Shown in pieces: positions 1 to 8,645 of a stretch of 33,824 nt of DNA. The position numbers and the translations under genes were made by a program. The notes under the pieces are model-generated. The model was given only the letters and a program-made list of their open reading frames with translations. It ran no database searches and had not been told where the DNA came from. The stretch is from positions 1 through 33,824 of the forward strand of contig NBLM01000006.1 of assembly GCA_002084585.1 (NCBI GenBank), given 5' to 3'. The DNA comes from Planctomycetales bacterium 4572_13. Its GTDB lineage: Bacteria; Planctomycetota; Phycisphaerae; Sedimentisphaerales; Anaerohalosphaeraceae. Position 1 is the first letter of the stretch. Each line of letters opens with the position of its first letter.

Positions 1-60
1 GATTCTCCGTATCAAAGTTTTAAGTTTGAGGAATTGTCGGAGAAATGTCGAGCGGCGTAA
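1..60 (+). CDS. Possible C-terminal end of a CDS truncated by the window edge (DSPYQSFKFEELSEKCRAA*)
   Basis: Frame 1 is open from base 1 to TAA at 58-60; only 19 residues visible. Confidence 0.25.
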   Translation, partial: DSPYQSFKFEELSEKCRAA

Positions 61-307
61 ATAATAATTTTAACTTTTTTGGTTCCGGCTTGTCCGGGTT
101 AGGAAAACCCAAAAACCCCCAAAATATCAGCCCGAAAAACGCCTAAAAACCCCCCTAACGCCCCCGCCATCCCGCATACTCCCGCTCAATTCCGCTATTT
201 CCCGCTCGATGTCCGTTTGTGCCATATAGCCCATTAGTCTACACCAGGACGGCTGTTCTGTTCTGGCGGTATCAACTCCACAATATGGCATTTTTCAGGT
301 TGGGTAA

Positions 308-520
308 TTATCAAAATCGATACCGATATTTGCATTTGACAATATTGCGTGCGGTGAGGGTGTCGATTTTGTTGATTTCGCGTTCTTTGCCAGCCGATGG
401 CTTGAGATTGATTGCGATACGGCAAATAATTGCAGCAATGCCGACTTGGATTTCTCAGCAGATATTGATTGGCCTGATTTACAAATCTTTGCAGAGAACT
501 GGTTAAAAGAAAGCCCATAA
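308..520 (+). pseudogene. Orphan C-terminal fragment of a secreted protein with dockerin/EF-hand-like tail
   Basis: Frame starting at 308 reads ...FDNIACGEGVDFVDFAFFASRWLEIDCDTANNCSNADLDFSADIDWPDLQIFAENWLKESP*; two VDFxDFxxFAxxWL / DxxDLxxFAENWL half-repeats typical of planctomycetal secreted proteins. Stop at 305-307 and no start codon. Not in the supplied ORF track. Confidence 0.55.
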
Positions 521-589
521 AATTAACTTCCCAAAAATCCACATTAATCCGTGTCTGGCTATCTGACCGAACGATATGGATAATCAATA

Positions 590-1387
590 TCAGTGTATTC
601 TAAAAGCTCGTTGTTTTGTATATTCCAAAATACAATCCGTCACTTGCCTAAGCTCATCTGTCTGTGGCAACAAGTCGATGATTGCCTGCAAATACCCACG
701 ATCATGGATTTGTTTTAGCGACCAGTCAAAATAAATATCGTACACCCAGCCGAGCTGCATCAGTTTGGCATCGTTGATGGTTTTGATTTGTTCATAGTGA
801 ATCAGTTTCTGATTTCTCAAAGCATCAATGATTTCAGAATTGCACTCCGGCGAAGTGGAATACTCAATAACCTCTTGGCCAAAGTTTTCCGGATCGGTCA
901 TCATTTGATGAAAATACTTGATAAGCAAATCAAAAATATCAATCTTGTCCGCATCCCGAATCAGCTTTGCAAAGTGCATCGTCCGCTCGACCAGCGTTGG
1001 CAAATCCTTAGCACCATGAAACTCAATGGCCGTTTCGATAATCACCCGTTCATCATCCGGCAAATCCGCCAGCACATCATGTTCAGCTAAAACCTTCAGA
1101 GCCAGCAAGCAATGGTTTTCGCTGTCCTCATCTTTGTAAGTACGATAGACCTGGATCTGCGGAAACCGCCCCACATCATGCAGTAATGCAATGGTCTCGG
1201 CGATCAGTGTATCATTATTACCCATCTTCAACGCCGCAGTTAACTGCCGCATCTCGTTACAGACACGATGCGTATGACATTCCTTAAGCTGAACATGCCG
1301 GTTGATGAAATCATCGTCAGCAGTATAGAAACCGCGAACGAAATCCGTAAACCACTTTTTCAATGTTATAAGCTGAGCGTCCTGCAT
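590..1387 (-). CDS. HD-domain phosphohydrolase family protein
   Basis: ORF 590..1435 -; H..H..HD-type motifs (HTHRV, LLHDVGRF, AIEFHGAKDLP). Internal start MQDAQLITLKKW at 1387 preferred. Confidence 0.8.
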   Translation of the reverse strand: MQDAQLITLKKWFTDFVRGFYTADDDFINRHVQLKECHTHRVCNEMRQLTAALKMGNNDTLIAETIALLHDVGRFPQIQVYRTYKDEDSENHCLLALKVLAEHDVLADLPDDERVIIETAIEFHGAKDLPTLVERTMHFAKLIRDADKIDIFDLLIKYFHQMMTDPENFGQEVIEYSTSPECNSEIIDALRNQKLIHYEQIKTINDAKLMQLGWVYDIYFDWSLKQIHDRGYLQAIIDLLPQTDELRQVTDCILEYTKQRAFRIH

Positions 1388-1422
1388 TGATTCCCTGTCA
1401 TTAGGAACGATTATAAGGATAA

Positions 1423-1710
1423 ATGAAAATGCCAACAGTTAATGATATCACGGTGCAAAAACCAACCGAACGGGAAATCACCCATTGCCAAACCTGGCCG
1501 ATCTGGACCTGTGGGGTCAGCGAGTTTGAGTGGGAATACACCCAGACCGAGAAATGCCTGATTATCGAAGGCCGTGTTACCATCAGCGACAATCCCGACT
1601 CCGGGCAGACGGTTTCGTTCGGCCCCGGCGATTTCGTTGTTCTGCCGGACCGGCTCAAATGTTTCTGGAAAGTGACCGAACCAGTCAAAAAACACTATAA
1701 TTTCCAGTAA
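1423..1710 (+). CDS. Small cupin-domain protein (Cupin_3/DUF861-like)
   Basis: ORF 95 aa; TEKCLIIEGRVTISDNPDSGQTVSFGPGDFVVLPDRLKCFWKVTEPVKKHYNF is a classic cupin core. Confidence 0.8.
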   Translation: MKMPTVNDITVQKPTEREITHCQTWPIWTCGVSEFEWEYTQTEKCLIIEGRVTISDNPDSGQTVSFGPGDFVVLPDRLKCFWKVTEPVKKHYNFQ

Positions 1711-1768
1711 ATGATATACAAAAAACCGTAAATGCCTTAATGCCCCACTACAGATTGAAAGGCTTAAA

Positions 1769-3301
1769 ATGTTTGTGCAAAAGAGGTTAAAGAAATTCGC
1801 GAGCGGCAAAAACTGTCTCGCGACGATGTTAATTTTCGCCTTGGCGGCGGCGTTCTGCGTCCCGCACTGCCTCGCCGAAAAACCGCAGACGCACGAAAAG
1901 TCGGTTGTGATGATCCTGGCGGTACATCAGGAATATGATTTCGCAACCCCGTGGAAAAAGGGATCGATGGGGCAGGGAACCGGCTCCGGCTTTGTCATTG
2001 AAGGCAACCGGATTTTGACCAATGCGCACAATGTTGCCAATCAGCGATATATCGAGGTCAAAAAGCAGAATCTCGCCAAACGCTATCCCGCGCAGGTTCA
2101 GTTTGTCGGCCACGACTGCGATCTGGCACTGATTACGGTAGTTGATCCCGTTTTTTTTTCAGACACTATTCCGCTTTCTTTCGGCCCCCTGCCGCAAGTC
2201 AATACAGCCGTACAAACATGCGGTTTTCCGATGGGCGGACGACAGGTTTCAATCACCAAAGGCATTGTATCTCGTTTAGAAAGAACAACTTACAGCCATA
2301 GTCAGTCGAGCCAGCACCTCGTTGTCCAGACCGACGCCGCCATCAACCCCGGCAACTCCGGCGGACCTGTCCTGCAGGACGGCAAAGTGGTCGGTGTTGC
2401 TTTCCAGGGCCTGACGACAGCAGACAACATCGGCTTTATGATACCAACAACAGTTATCAAGCATTTTTTGGCAGATGTCGAAGACGGCGATTATAATGGT
2501 TTTGGTAAGCTGGGAGTGGCGTTGTACCCTGGGTTGCACAGTCGGCATTATAAAGAATACCTGCGGATCCCCCCTGCTGAGGAGGGTGTGGTCGTTACCG
2601 ATATTCCCCTGAATAGCCCCTCGTTTGGAAAGCTGAAAAAAGGGGATGTTCTGACGAAAATCGGCGATTTTAATATTGATAATGACGGTCAAATCCTTAT
2701 TGACGACCTTTCGCTGGGGTTCAGTGAAGCCATGGATCGCAAACAGATTGGCGAAAAACTCCTACTGGCCTATTACAGAAACGGCGAAAAACAGCAGCTG
2801 GAACTTTCTGTTGTAGCGGACACCCCCGTCATTCCGTGGAATCTCCTTTATGATGTTAAGCCGGACTATCGTGTTTACGCGGGGCTGACATTTGTTCAGT
2901 TGAATCGAAACTTCCTCAGCAGATGGGGCCGAAAGTGGGTTACCGACATTCCGTTCGATCTGAGATACCTCTTTCTTGAACATACCCAGCTCAATAAAAA
3001 CCCGCTTCGCGAAGAATATATTATTATTTCAGAGATTCTTCCCGATGAGGTCAATGCTTATCTGGGGCCTTATAAAAATCATGTCATAGAAAGCATTAAC
3101 GGCATTGCTGTAAATAAGTTAGAAGATATTGACACCGCCCTCGAAACAAATGAAGATGGCTTCTGGATTTTCAAATTTATCGATAATGAGGCCCCGATGA
3201 TTGTCGATGCCAACAAGGCCACACAGCGACGGGACTCTATCATGCAAAAATATCAAATTCCTGTGGAGAAGAAAAAAAATGAAAAGAAATTTTTGTTTTA
3301 G
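1769..3301 (+). CDS. Secreted Deg/HtrA-family serine protease with PDZ domains
   Basis: N-terminal signal peptide; catalytic motifs TNAHNVAN (His), DCDLALI (Asp), NPGNSGGPV (Ser); PDZ-like KLKKGDVLTKIGDF; C-terminal IISEILPDEVNAYLGPYKNHVIESINGIAVNKLEDI resembles the second PDZ of Deg9-type proteases. Confidence 0.88.
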   Translation: MFVQKRLKKFASGKNCLATMLIFALAAAFCVPHCLAEKPQTHEKSVVMILAVHQEYDFATPWKKGSMGQGTGSGFVIEGNRILTNAHNVANQRYIEVKKQNLAKRYPAQVQFVGHDCDLALITVVDPVFFSDTIPLSFGPLPQVNTAVQTCGFPMGGRQVSITKGIVSRLERTTYSHSQSSQHLVVQTDAAINPGNSGGPVLQDGKVVGVAFQGLTTADNIGFMIPTTVIKHFLADVEDGDYNGFGKLGVALYPGLHSRHYKEYLRIPPAEEGVVVTDIPLNSPSFGKLKKGDVLTKIGDFNIDNDGQILIDDLSLGFSEAMDRKQIGEKLLLAYYRNGEKQQLELSVVADTPVIPWNLLYDVKPDYRVYAGLTFVQLNRNFLSRWGRKWVTDIPFDLRYLFLEHTQLNKNPLREEYIIISEILPDEVNAYLGPYKNHVIESINGIAVNKLEDIDTALETNEDGFWIFKFIDNEAPMIVDANKATQRRDSIMQKYQIPVEKKKNEKKFLF

Positions 3302-4757
3302 TGCAGGCCTTTTGCTTTGTTTGGCCGCTGCGACAAGCTGTTTTGCCGATACGGTGGATTTAACTGAGAAAATGAAACCGTCATTGGTCTATCTGGAAGT
3401 CTCGACGAGTTCTTATGACCTGTCCCAGCCATGGAAACAAACACCCATCGCAAAGAATGGCGGCTACGGTTGTGCGGTCGGACCGTATGAAATCCTGACA
3501 ACAGCCGAAGTGGTAGCAGACGCAACTCTTATTCAGGTAATGCGTTATGGAAAAAATGCTCGCCTTGGCGCAACCGTTAAAGCCGTCGATTATGAGTGCA
3601 ATCTTTGCCTGTTAACTCTCGACAAAGACGCGGCGGATACACCCCTAATCCCCCTGTCGTTCGAAAAATTGTATCCGAAAGGAAAGCAGCTAACGACTTA
3701 CTGGCTGTCTTCGGGCAACCACCTGACAACGGCTCGTTCAACGCTGGACCGGGCACAGATGAAACGCTCGTTTGTTTCATTTGTCAATAATCTGACTTTT
3801 TTCGTGACGAATGTCTCCCGCCCTTTCGGCGATGGCCAGATATGTTGCTATGGAGAAAATGTCATCGGTATTGCCGGATGGGGAACGGATTCAGAGAGTG
3901 GAATTATTCCGTCTGAAACAATTAGTCGATTCTTAACTTATTGTAATAAAAAGAGTTATGTTGGCTTTGCAACGGCTGGCTTCGTGGCTTCCACCCTGTT
4001 GGACCCTGCCAGAAGAAAGTATCTCAATATCCCGGACAATATTGAATACGGCATTTATGTCAGCGATGTTTTCACCATTGGAACCGGAAGCAGCGAACTA
4101 AAAACCGGCGATGTTATCCTGTCAATCAAAGGGCAGAAGCTAAACGCCTACGGCCGCTATGAGCATCCGGAATACAAACGCATTTCCTTTCACCATATAC
4201 TCTCACAGACTCCCAACGGAGATATAATCCCGTTTGAAATCGTTCGAGACGGCAAGATTACAACGCTTGACATCACAGCCAGAAGCATTAAGTCCGATAA
4301 CATGCTTGTTCCGTATTATACATACGGGAAACAGCCCGAATTCATGGTTGTCGGCGGATACATCTTCCAAAAGCTGAACCGTGACTACCTGACAATGTGG
4401 GGCAGCAATTCAGGCGATAAAGCCCCCCCGCACTTTTATCATTACAAAAGAGACTTTGCCTTTAAGCCGTCTAAGGAGCGAAGGGACATTGTTATCCTGA
4501 GCTTCGTCTTCCCCGCTGAGATCAACCTCGGTTACCAGAAAATATCGCAACTGGTTGTCGATTCGGTAAATGACACAAAGGTTACATCGATGAAAAACTT
4601 CGTCAATCTTGTAAATGAAACCGAAAACGAGTCCATTAAAATCACCTTCGAGATGGACTCCCCCACGCTTATCATCCCAAAATACGAGCTGGCTCTGGCA
4701 AATATGCAGATTGCCAAGTCATATGGGGTAACGAAAATGGTGCATCTCGATGAATAA
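3279..4757 (+). CDS. Deg/HtrA-like paralog lacking catalytic residues (pseudoprotease)
   Basis: ORF 3201..4757; start MKRNFCFSAGLLLCLAAATSCFA (signal peptide) at 3279. Same architecture as upstream protease, but His motif reads TTAEVVAD, Asp motif YECNLCLL, and GNSGGP is replaced by RPFGDGQICC. Confidence 0.8.
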   Translation: MKRNFCFSAGLLLCLAAATSCFADTVDLTEKMKPSLVYLEVSTSSYDLSQPWKQTPIAKNGGYGCAVGPYEILTTAEVVADATLIQVMRYGKNARLGATVKAVDYECNLCLLTLDKDAADTPLIPLSFEKLYPKGKQLTTYWLSSGNHLTTARSTLDRAQMKRSFVSFVNNLTFFVTNVSRPFGDGQICCYGENVIGIAGWGTDSESGIIPSETISRFLTYCNKKSYVGFATAGFVASTLLDPARRKYLNIPDNIEYGIYVSDVFTIGTGSSELKTGDVILSIKGQKLNAYGRYEHPEYKRISFHHILSQTPNGDIIPFEIVRDGKITTLDITARSIKSDNMLVPYYTYGKQPEFMVVGGYIFQKLNRDYLTMWGSNSGDKAPPHFYHYKRDFAFKPSKERRDIVILSFVFPAEINLGYQKISQLVVDSVNDTKVTSMKNFVNLVNETENESIKITFEMDSPTLIIPKYELALANMQIAKSYGVTKMVHLDE

Positions 4758-4778
4758 CAGCACAGATTAGATTGATTC

Positions 4779-4814
4779 AAAACAGGGGTGTTTCACATGA
4801 AACACCCCTGTTTT
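4779..4814 (+). terminator. Intrinsic terminator hairpin (17-bp arms) containing a parS-like palindrome
   Basis: AAAACAGGGGTGTTTCA-CA-TGAAACACCCCTGTTTT followed by TT, 21 bp after the stop of the preceding CDS. Confidence 0.8.
4789..4804. promoter_or_regulatory. parS: parS-like site TGTTTCACATGAAACA
   Basis: One central mismatch to TGTTTCACGTGAAACA-type parS; upstream of parB. Confidence 0.82.
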
Positions 4815-4845
4815 TTCCTCCACCCCACCGCCATATCCATAAAAA

Positions 4846-4861
4846 TGTTTCATGTGAAACA
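4846..4861. promoter_or_regulatory. parS: parS-like site TGTTTCATGTGAAACA
   Basis: Exact reverse complement of the 4789-4804 site; ~100 bp upstream of parB. Confidence 0.82.
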
Positions 4862-4958
4862 GTATTTTTGAATTAGTTCTGGTTTTTTGTAATTATTTTT
4901 GTATAAGTGACTCGATAAGAGAAAGGAATCTATTTAACTTATTTGTATGGAGGCAAAA

Positions 4959-5891
4959 ATGTCGGAAACAAAAAAAATCAAAAAACCCCATCTCGGACGC
5001 GGCTTGGAAGCGTTGCTTGGCCCCATGACAAAACAAACCCCCAACCTGGATAACTCCGAAACTGCATCCAAGTTTCCGACAGACCCAAAGCTTCAGCTTT
5101 TCCAAAGCGAACTTCCGATCGATCAGATTGAAGCCAACCCATACCAGCCAAGAACAGTCTGGGATGAGCAGCAGCTTGATACTCTGATGCAATCCATTAA
5201 GGAAAACGGGATTATCCAGCCAATCATCGTGCGTAAGAATACGGATGGCTATGAGATCATAGCAGGGGAACGGCGTTATCGAGCGGCCTGTATGGCAGGG
5301 CTGGAGAAAGTGCCGGTTCTGGAGCGAAAGGCAACTGACGATGAGATGCTCGAATTGGCATTGGTTGAGAACATCCACCGTACAGACCTGAATCCAATTG
5401 AACGGGCCAAGGCCTATCAGCGATTCATTGACACCTTTAATTTGAGCCAGACGGAGGCCGCGAAACGGCTCGGTGAAGATCGAACAGTTGTAGCTAACCA
5501 CTTGAGGATACTTAACTTACCGACAGACATTAAGAATATGTTATCGGACCAAAGACTCAGTATGGGACATGCAAGGGCGATCCTTGCTTTGCCAAACGAT
5601 GATCTCAGAAGGAAGCTGGCCAATCGTGCGATGGCAGGGCGGTTGAGTGTGCGGGAGGTCGAACGGCTGGTCAGAAAGCACCTCGAGGGCAAGTCAGAAA
5701 AGGTTGTTCATATCAAGGAAAAGGAGGCCCATATTGTTGACTTAGAGCGCCGTTTGCAAACACTGCTCGGCACCAAGGTCAACATCAAGCCCAATAAACG
5801 CAGCAATCGCGGCCGAATCATTATTGATTACCACTCAATCGATGAATTTGACCGGCTAACAGAGCAAATAGGGCTTACAGTAGAGGAGTAA
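4959..5891 (+). CDS. parB: Chromosome-partitioning protein ParB (Noc/ParB family)
   Basis: LGRGLEALLG N-terminus, IEANPYQPRTVWDEQQLDTLMQSIKENGIIQPIIVRK, GERRYRAACMAGL, HTH domain. ORF begins 4947; ATG 4959 has a better-placed GGAGG. Confidence 0.95.
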   Translation: MSETKKIKKPHLGRGLEALLGPMTKQTPNLDNSETASKFPTDPKLQLFQSELPIDQIEANPYQPRTVWDEQQLDTLMQSIKENGIIQPIIVRKNTDGYEIIAGERRYRAACMAGLEKVPVLERKATDDEMLELALVENIHRTDLNPIERAKAYQRFIDTFNLSQTEAAKRLGEDRTVVANHLRILNLPTDIKNMLSDQRLSMGHARAILALPNDDLRRKLANRAMAGRLSVREVERLVRKHLEGKSEKVVHIKEKEAHIVDLERRLQTLLGTKVNIKPNKRSNRGRIIIDYHSIDEFDRLTEQIGLTVEE

Positions 5892-5966
5892 TCGATCGTT
5901 GCCGGGAAGTGTTGGCGCAGACCGTATTTTCTGTTAAGATTCCCCGCTCCACATTGTTGCTCGTAA

Positions 5967-6683
5967 ATGGTTGAGATTAAATTGATGCATAAAAGCCCTT
6001 TTAATGTTGTTCATCAGAAATTAGATGCCAACTTCGGCATCTTTGACGGATGGTCTCTGCCGGCAGATTTCGGTGATACGGGGGCTGAATCAAAAGCTCT
6101 GTCGGAGAGCTGTGCGGTGGTCGATCTGTGCAGTTTTGGACGGATCCAGATTAGCGGCAAAGCCGCCAAAGAAACAATTAACACGCTTTTCAGTGCTGAA
6201 AACGGCAAAATAAGACCAGATAGCTGGGCCTGGGCAAAGCCGATTGACTACAACGGCAAAACTTTATGCCGCATTTTCAGATTAAATGGCGGCTACACGC
6301 TGCTGACACAACCCAGCCAAACGGACTCGCTCTGCCAGTGGGTTCAGTCCGCCGCCGAAGAGGGCGTTTCGGTAACAAATGTTACAAATAAGACAGCGAT
6401 GCTCGGCTTGTACGGACCAAAGGCCTTTGATTCGATGCGAGGGGTGCTGCCCTTTGATATTGACCACCTGGACACTGGGGATGTTGAGAAAATATCGTTT
6501 ATGATGTTGAGTTTCACATTGTTGCGAGGAAGCTGGCTGGACACCGAGGGGCTGGAACTAATCTGCCCGGCCGCAGCCGGGCCGTTAGCTGCTGGCGCCG
6601 TCGCTAAGTATCGCCATAAACACAATATAACGCCCGCCGGGATGGATTCACTCCGCAGGGCAATACAACAGCACCACGAATAA
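5967..6683 (+). CDS. GcvT/YgfZ-like folate-binding protein, short form
   Basis: ANFGIFDGWSLPADFGDTGAESKALSESCAVVDLCSFGRIQISGKAA is the GcvT/YgfZ N-terminus; only 238 aa, ending at PAGMDSLR, so the C-terminal portion is absent. Confidence 0.75.
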   Translation: MVEIKLMHKSPFNVVHQKLDANFGIFDGWSLPADFGDTGAESKALSESCAVVDLCSFGRIQISGKAAKETINTLFSAENGKIRPDSWAWAKPIDYNGKTLCRIFRLNGGYTLLTQPSQTDSLCQWVQSAAEEGVSVTNVTNKTAMLGLYGPKAFDSMRGVLPFDIDHLDTGDVEKISFMMLSFTLLRGSWLDTEGLELICPAAAGPLAAGAVAKYRHKHNITPAGMDSLRRAIQQHHE

Positions 6684-6815
6684 CAAAAATGCCCGCCCCT
6701 TTGTATGCTCTAAAAATCCTTGCGCCGGTTTTTTAGAGCATTAAAGTTTCAAGCCGGCCGGCTATTTTGTCCGATAATCATAGACAGATGACGACATAAA
6801 TTGAAAGGGCATATC

Positions 6816-7541
6816 ATGAATGAGCGTATTAATGAAGTAGAAGTGGTTGAGCAGGATTTGCTTATGACGGTTGACGATTTTTCCAGACAAGAGGGCGTTA
6901 CACCTCGGACAGTGTACCGTTGGATCGAACTTGGACGGCTTGACACCGTTGAGCGTCTCGGAAAGAAGTATGTCAACGCCTCTATACCCCTAAAAACGGC
7001 CGTCAGTGACATTGACAAAAATGGACATGACATGAAGTCGTCGAGTGTCGGGGCACTGCAAAGCGTCAATGTCTTCGAAGAATACCTAAAAACGCTTCGT
7101 GAAAACAGCAGACGACATGAAAAGTCATGTCGTCGTTGGCAGATGTCTTGTTTTGCGAGCGTCTTCTTGTTTTTTGTCGCTTTATTAGCCGGCACCGCCA
7201 TCAGCTTGTTCTATCATTATGGATATGAGAACCTGTCCGACAAACTGGAAACATCGTCAACAGAACTGGACGAAGTCGAATCCGGCAGGACGGATGCATT
7301 GGCCAGGATCGACATGCTCAACAATCGGATGGGAGCAAAATTAAAACCGTACAAAGACGAAAATATCCGGCTCCAGAAGCGTCTTGACGAGTTAGTTGCC
7401 AGAAATGATGATCTCCGTGATCGGCTCGATGAAACATTCGACCGAAACGCTGTCCTGCTTCAATGGTTCTCAGAGCAAACCATGATTGATGAAGTCGCCT
7501 CGGCTGAGCCATTGGAAACCCCGAACGACACAAAACCTTAA
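6816..7541 (+). CDS. HTH (MerR/excisionase-like) protein with a transmembrane segment and C-terminal coiled coil
   Basis: LMTVDDFSRQEGVTPRTVYRWIELGRLDTVERLGKKYVNAS HTH; SCFASVFLFFVALLAGTAISLFYHYGY TM helix; charged heptad-like C-terminus. ORF begins 6801. Confidence 0.65.
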   Translation: MNERINEVEVVEQDLLMTVDDFSRQEGVTPRTVYRWIELGRLDTVERLGKKYVNASIPLKTAVSDIDKNGHDMKSSSVGALQSVNVFEEYLKTLRENSRRHEKSCRRWQMSCFASVFLFFVALLAGTAISLFYHYGYENLSDKLETSSTELDEVESGRTDALARIDMLNNRMGAKLKPYKDENIRLQKRLDELVARNDDLRDRLDETFDRNAVLLQWFSEQTMIDEVASAEPLETPNDTKP

Positions 7542-7788
7542 GCTGCACCAGGTTCGTTATAGAGGGGCGGTCCATGACCGCTAACCTGCTCTCACCCGTT
7601 CATCAGGGCATCGGAAATCCGCTTTTTTGTCAGCGCCAGGACCCCATCAAGGCAAATTTGAGGGGTCTGACCTTTCTTAATTCTTAATTTTCATGGAAAC
7701 GCGAGGCAGTTTGTGTTATATGTCGCTTTTGGCCGTTGTTTTTTCATAGCTTGAACTTTCTTCTATTGTGTATATTAGGTAAAAATTT

Positions 7789-8565
7789 ATGTTTGCGATT
7801 ATCAGCGATATTCATTCGAATTTAGAGGCCCTGACGACGGTCTTGGATGATATTGAAAAAAGAGGCATCAAAATGATCTATTGCCTCGGCGATGTGGTGG
7901 GCTATGCGGCCAATCCGAAGGAGTGCCTGGATTTGGTAATTGAGAAGACCGAAAACTGCATTCTTGGCAACCATGATTATGCGGCGATGTATGAGCCGAC
8001 CAATTTTAACTCCGGTGCCGAAGCGGCGGCCTACTGGACCCGTAAAGTGCTGGAAGAGGAGCCGGACCGGAAAAAAAGTGACCAGCGGTGGCGCTATTTG
8101 GGCAACCAAAAGATGCGGTGGACCATGGAAACCCGAATGGCCGGTATAGATGCGACGCTGGATTTCGTACATGCTTCGCCGCGGCGGCCCATCAATGAAT
8201 ATATCTTTCCTGATGATGTTTATACGACCAGCGGCAAGATGACCGCGCTGTTCGAGCGGGTCAAGCATATCTGCTTTATCGGACATACGCATTTGCCGGG
8301 CGTTTTTCTCGAAGACCCGGATTTTTATTCGCCGGATGAGCTGGACGGAGCGTATCCCATCATACCGGACGAAAAGGCCATTATTAATGTTGGATCGGTC
8401 GGCCAGCCGCGCGACCGGGACAACCGCAGCAGCTATGTGTATATCGAAGACAATAATGTAAACTTTGTCCGTCTCGAATATGATTTCAAAGCCGCCGCGG
8501 CAAAGATTTATGAGATTCCAGAACTAGACGACTTCGAAGGCAACCGTCTCGCTGACGGAAGATAG
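7789..8565 (+). CDS. Calcineurin-like metallophosphoesterase
   Basis: ISDIHSNLEAL, LGDVVGYAANP, ILGNHDYAAM, FIGHTHLPG motifs. Confidence 0.9.
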   Translation: MFAIISDIHSNLEALTTVLDDIEKRGIKMIYCLGDVVGYAANPKECLDLVIEKTENCILGNHDYAAMYEPTNFNSGAEAAAYWTRKVLEEEPDRKKSDQRWRYLGNQKMRWTMETRMAGIDATLDFVHASPRRPINEYIFPDDVYTTSGKMTALFERVKHICFIGHTHLPGVFLEDPDFYSPDELDGAYPIIPDEKAIINVGSVGQPRDRDNRSSYVYIEDNNVNFVRLEYDFKAAAAKIYEIPELDDFEGNRLADGR

Positions 8566-8645
8566 CGGCCCGGGGCTTAAAGCACGCCATAAGACAAAAC
8601 GCCCTGAAAGGGCAGAATAAGCTTTAATGTAAAGGCATAAACTCG

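Noticed and set aside
219-506. 95-aa plus and 117-aa minus ORFs at the left edge
   Set aside because: Low-complexity-looking products; the real coding signal is in a different frame (308-520).
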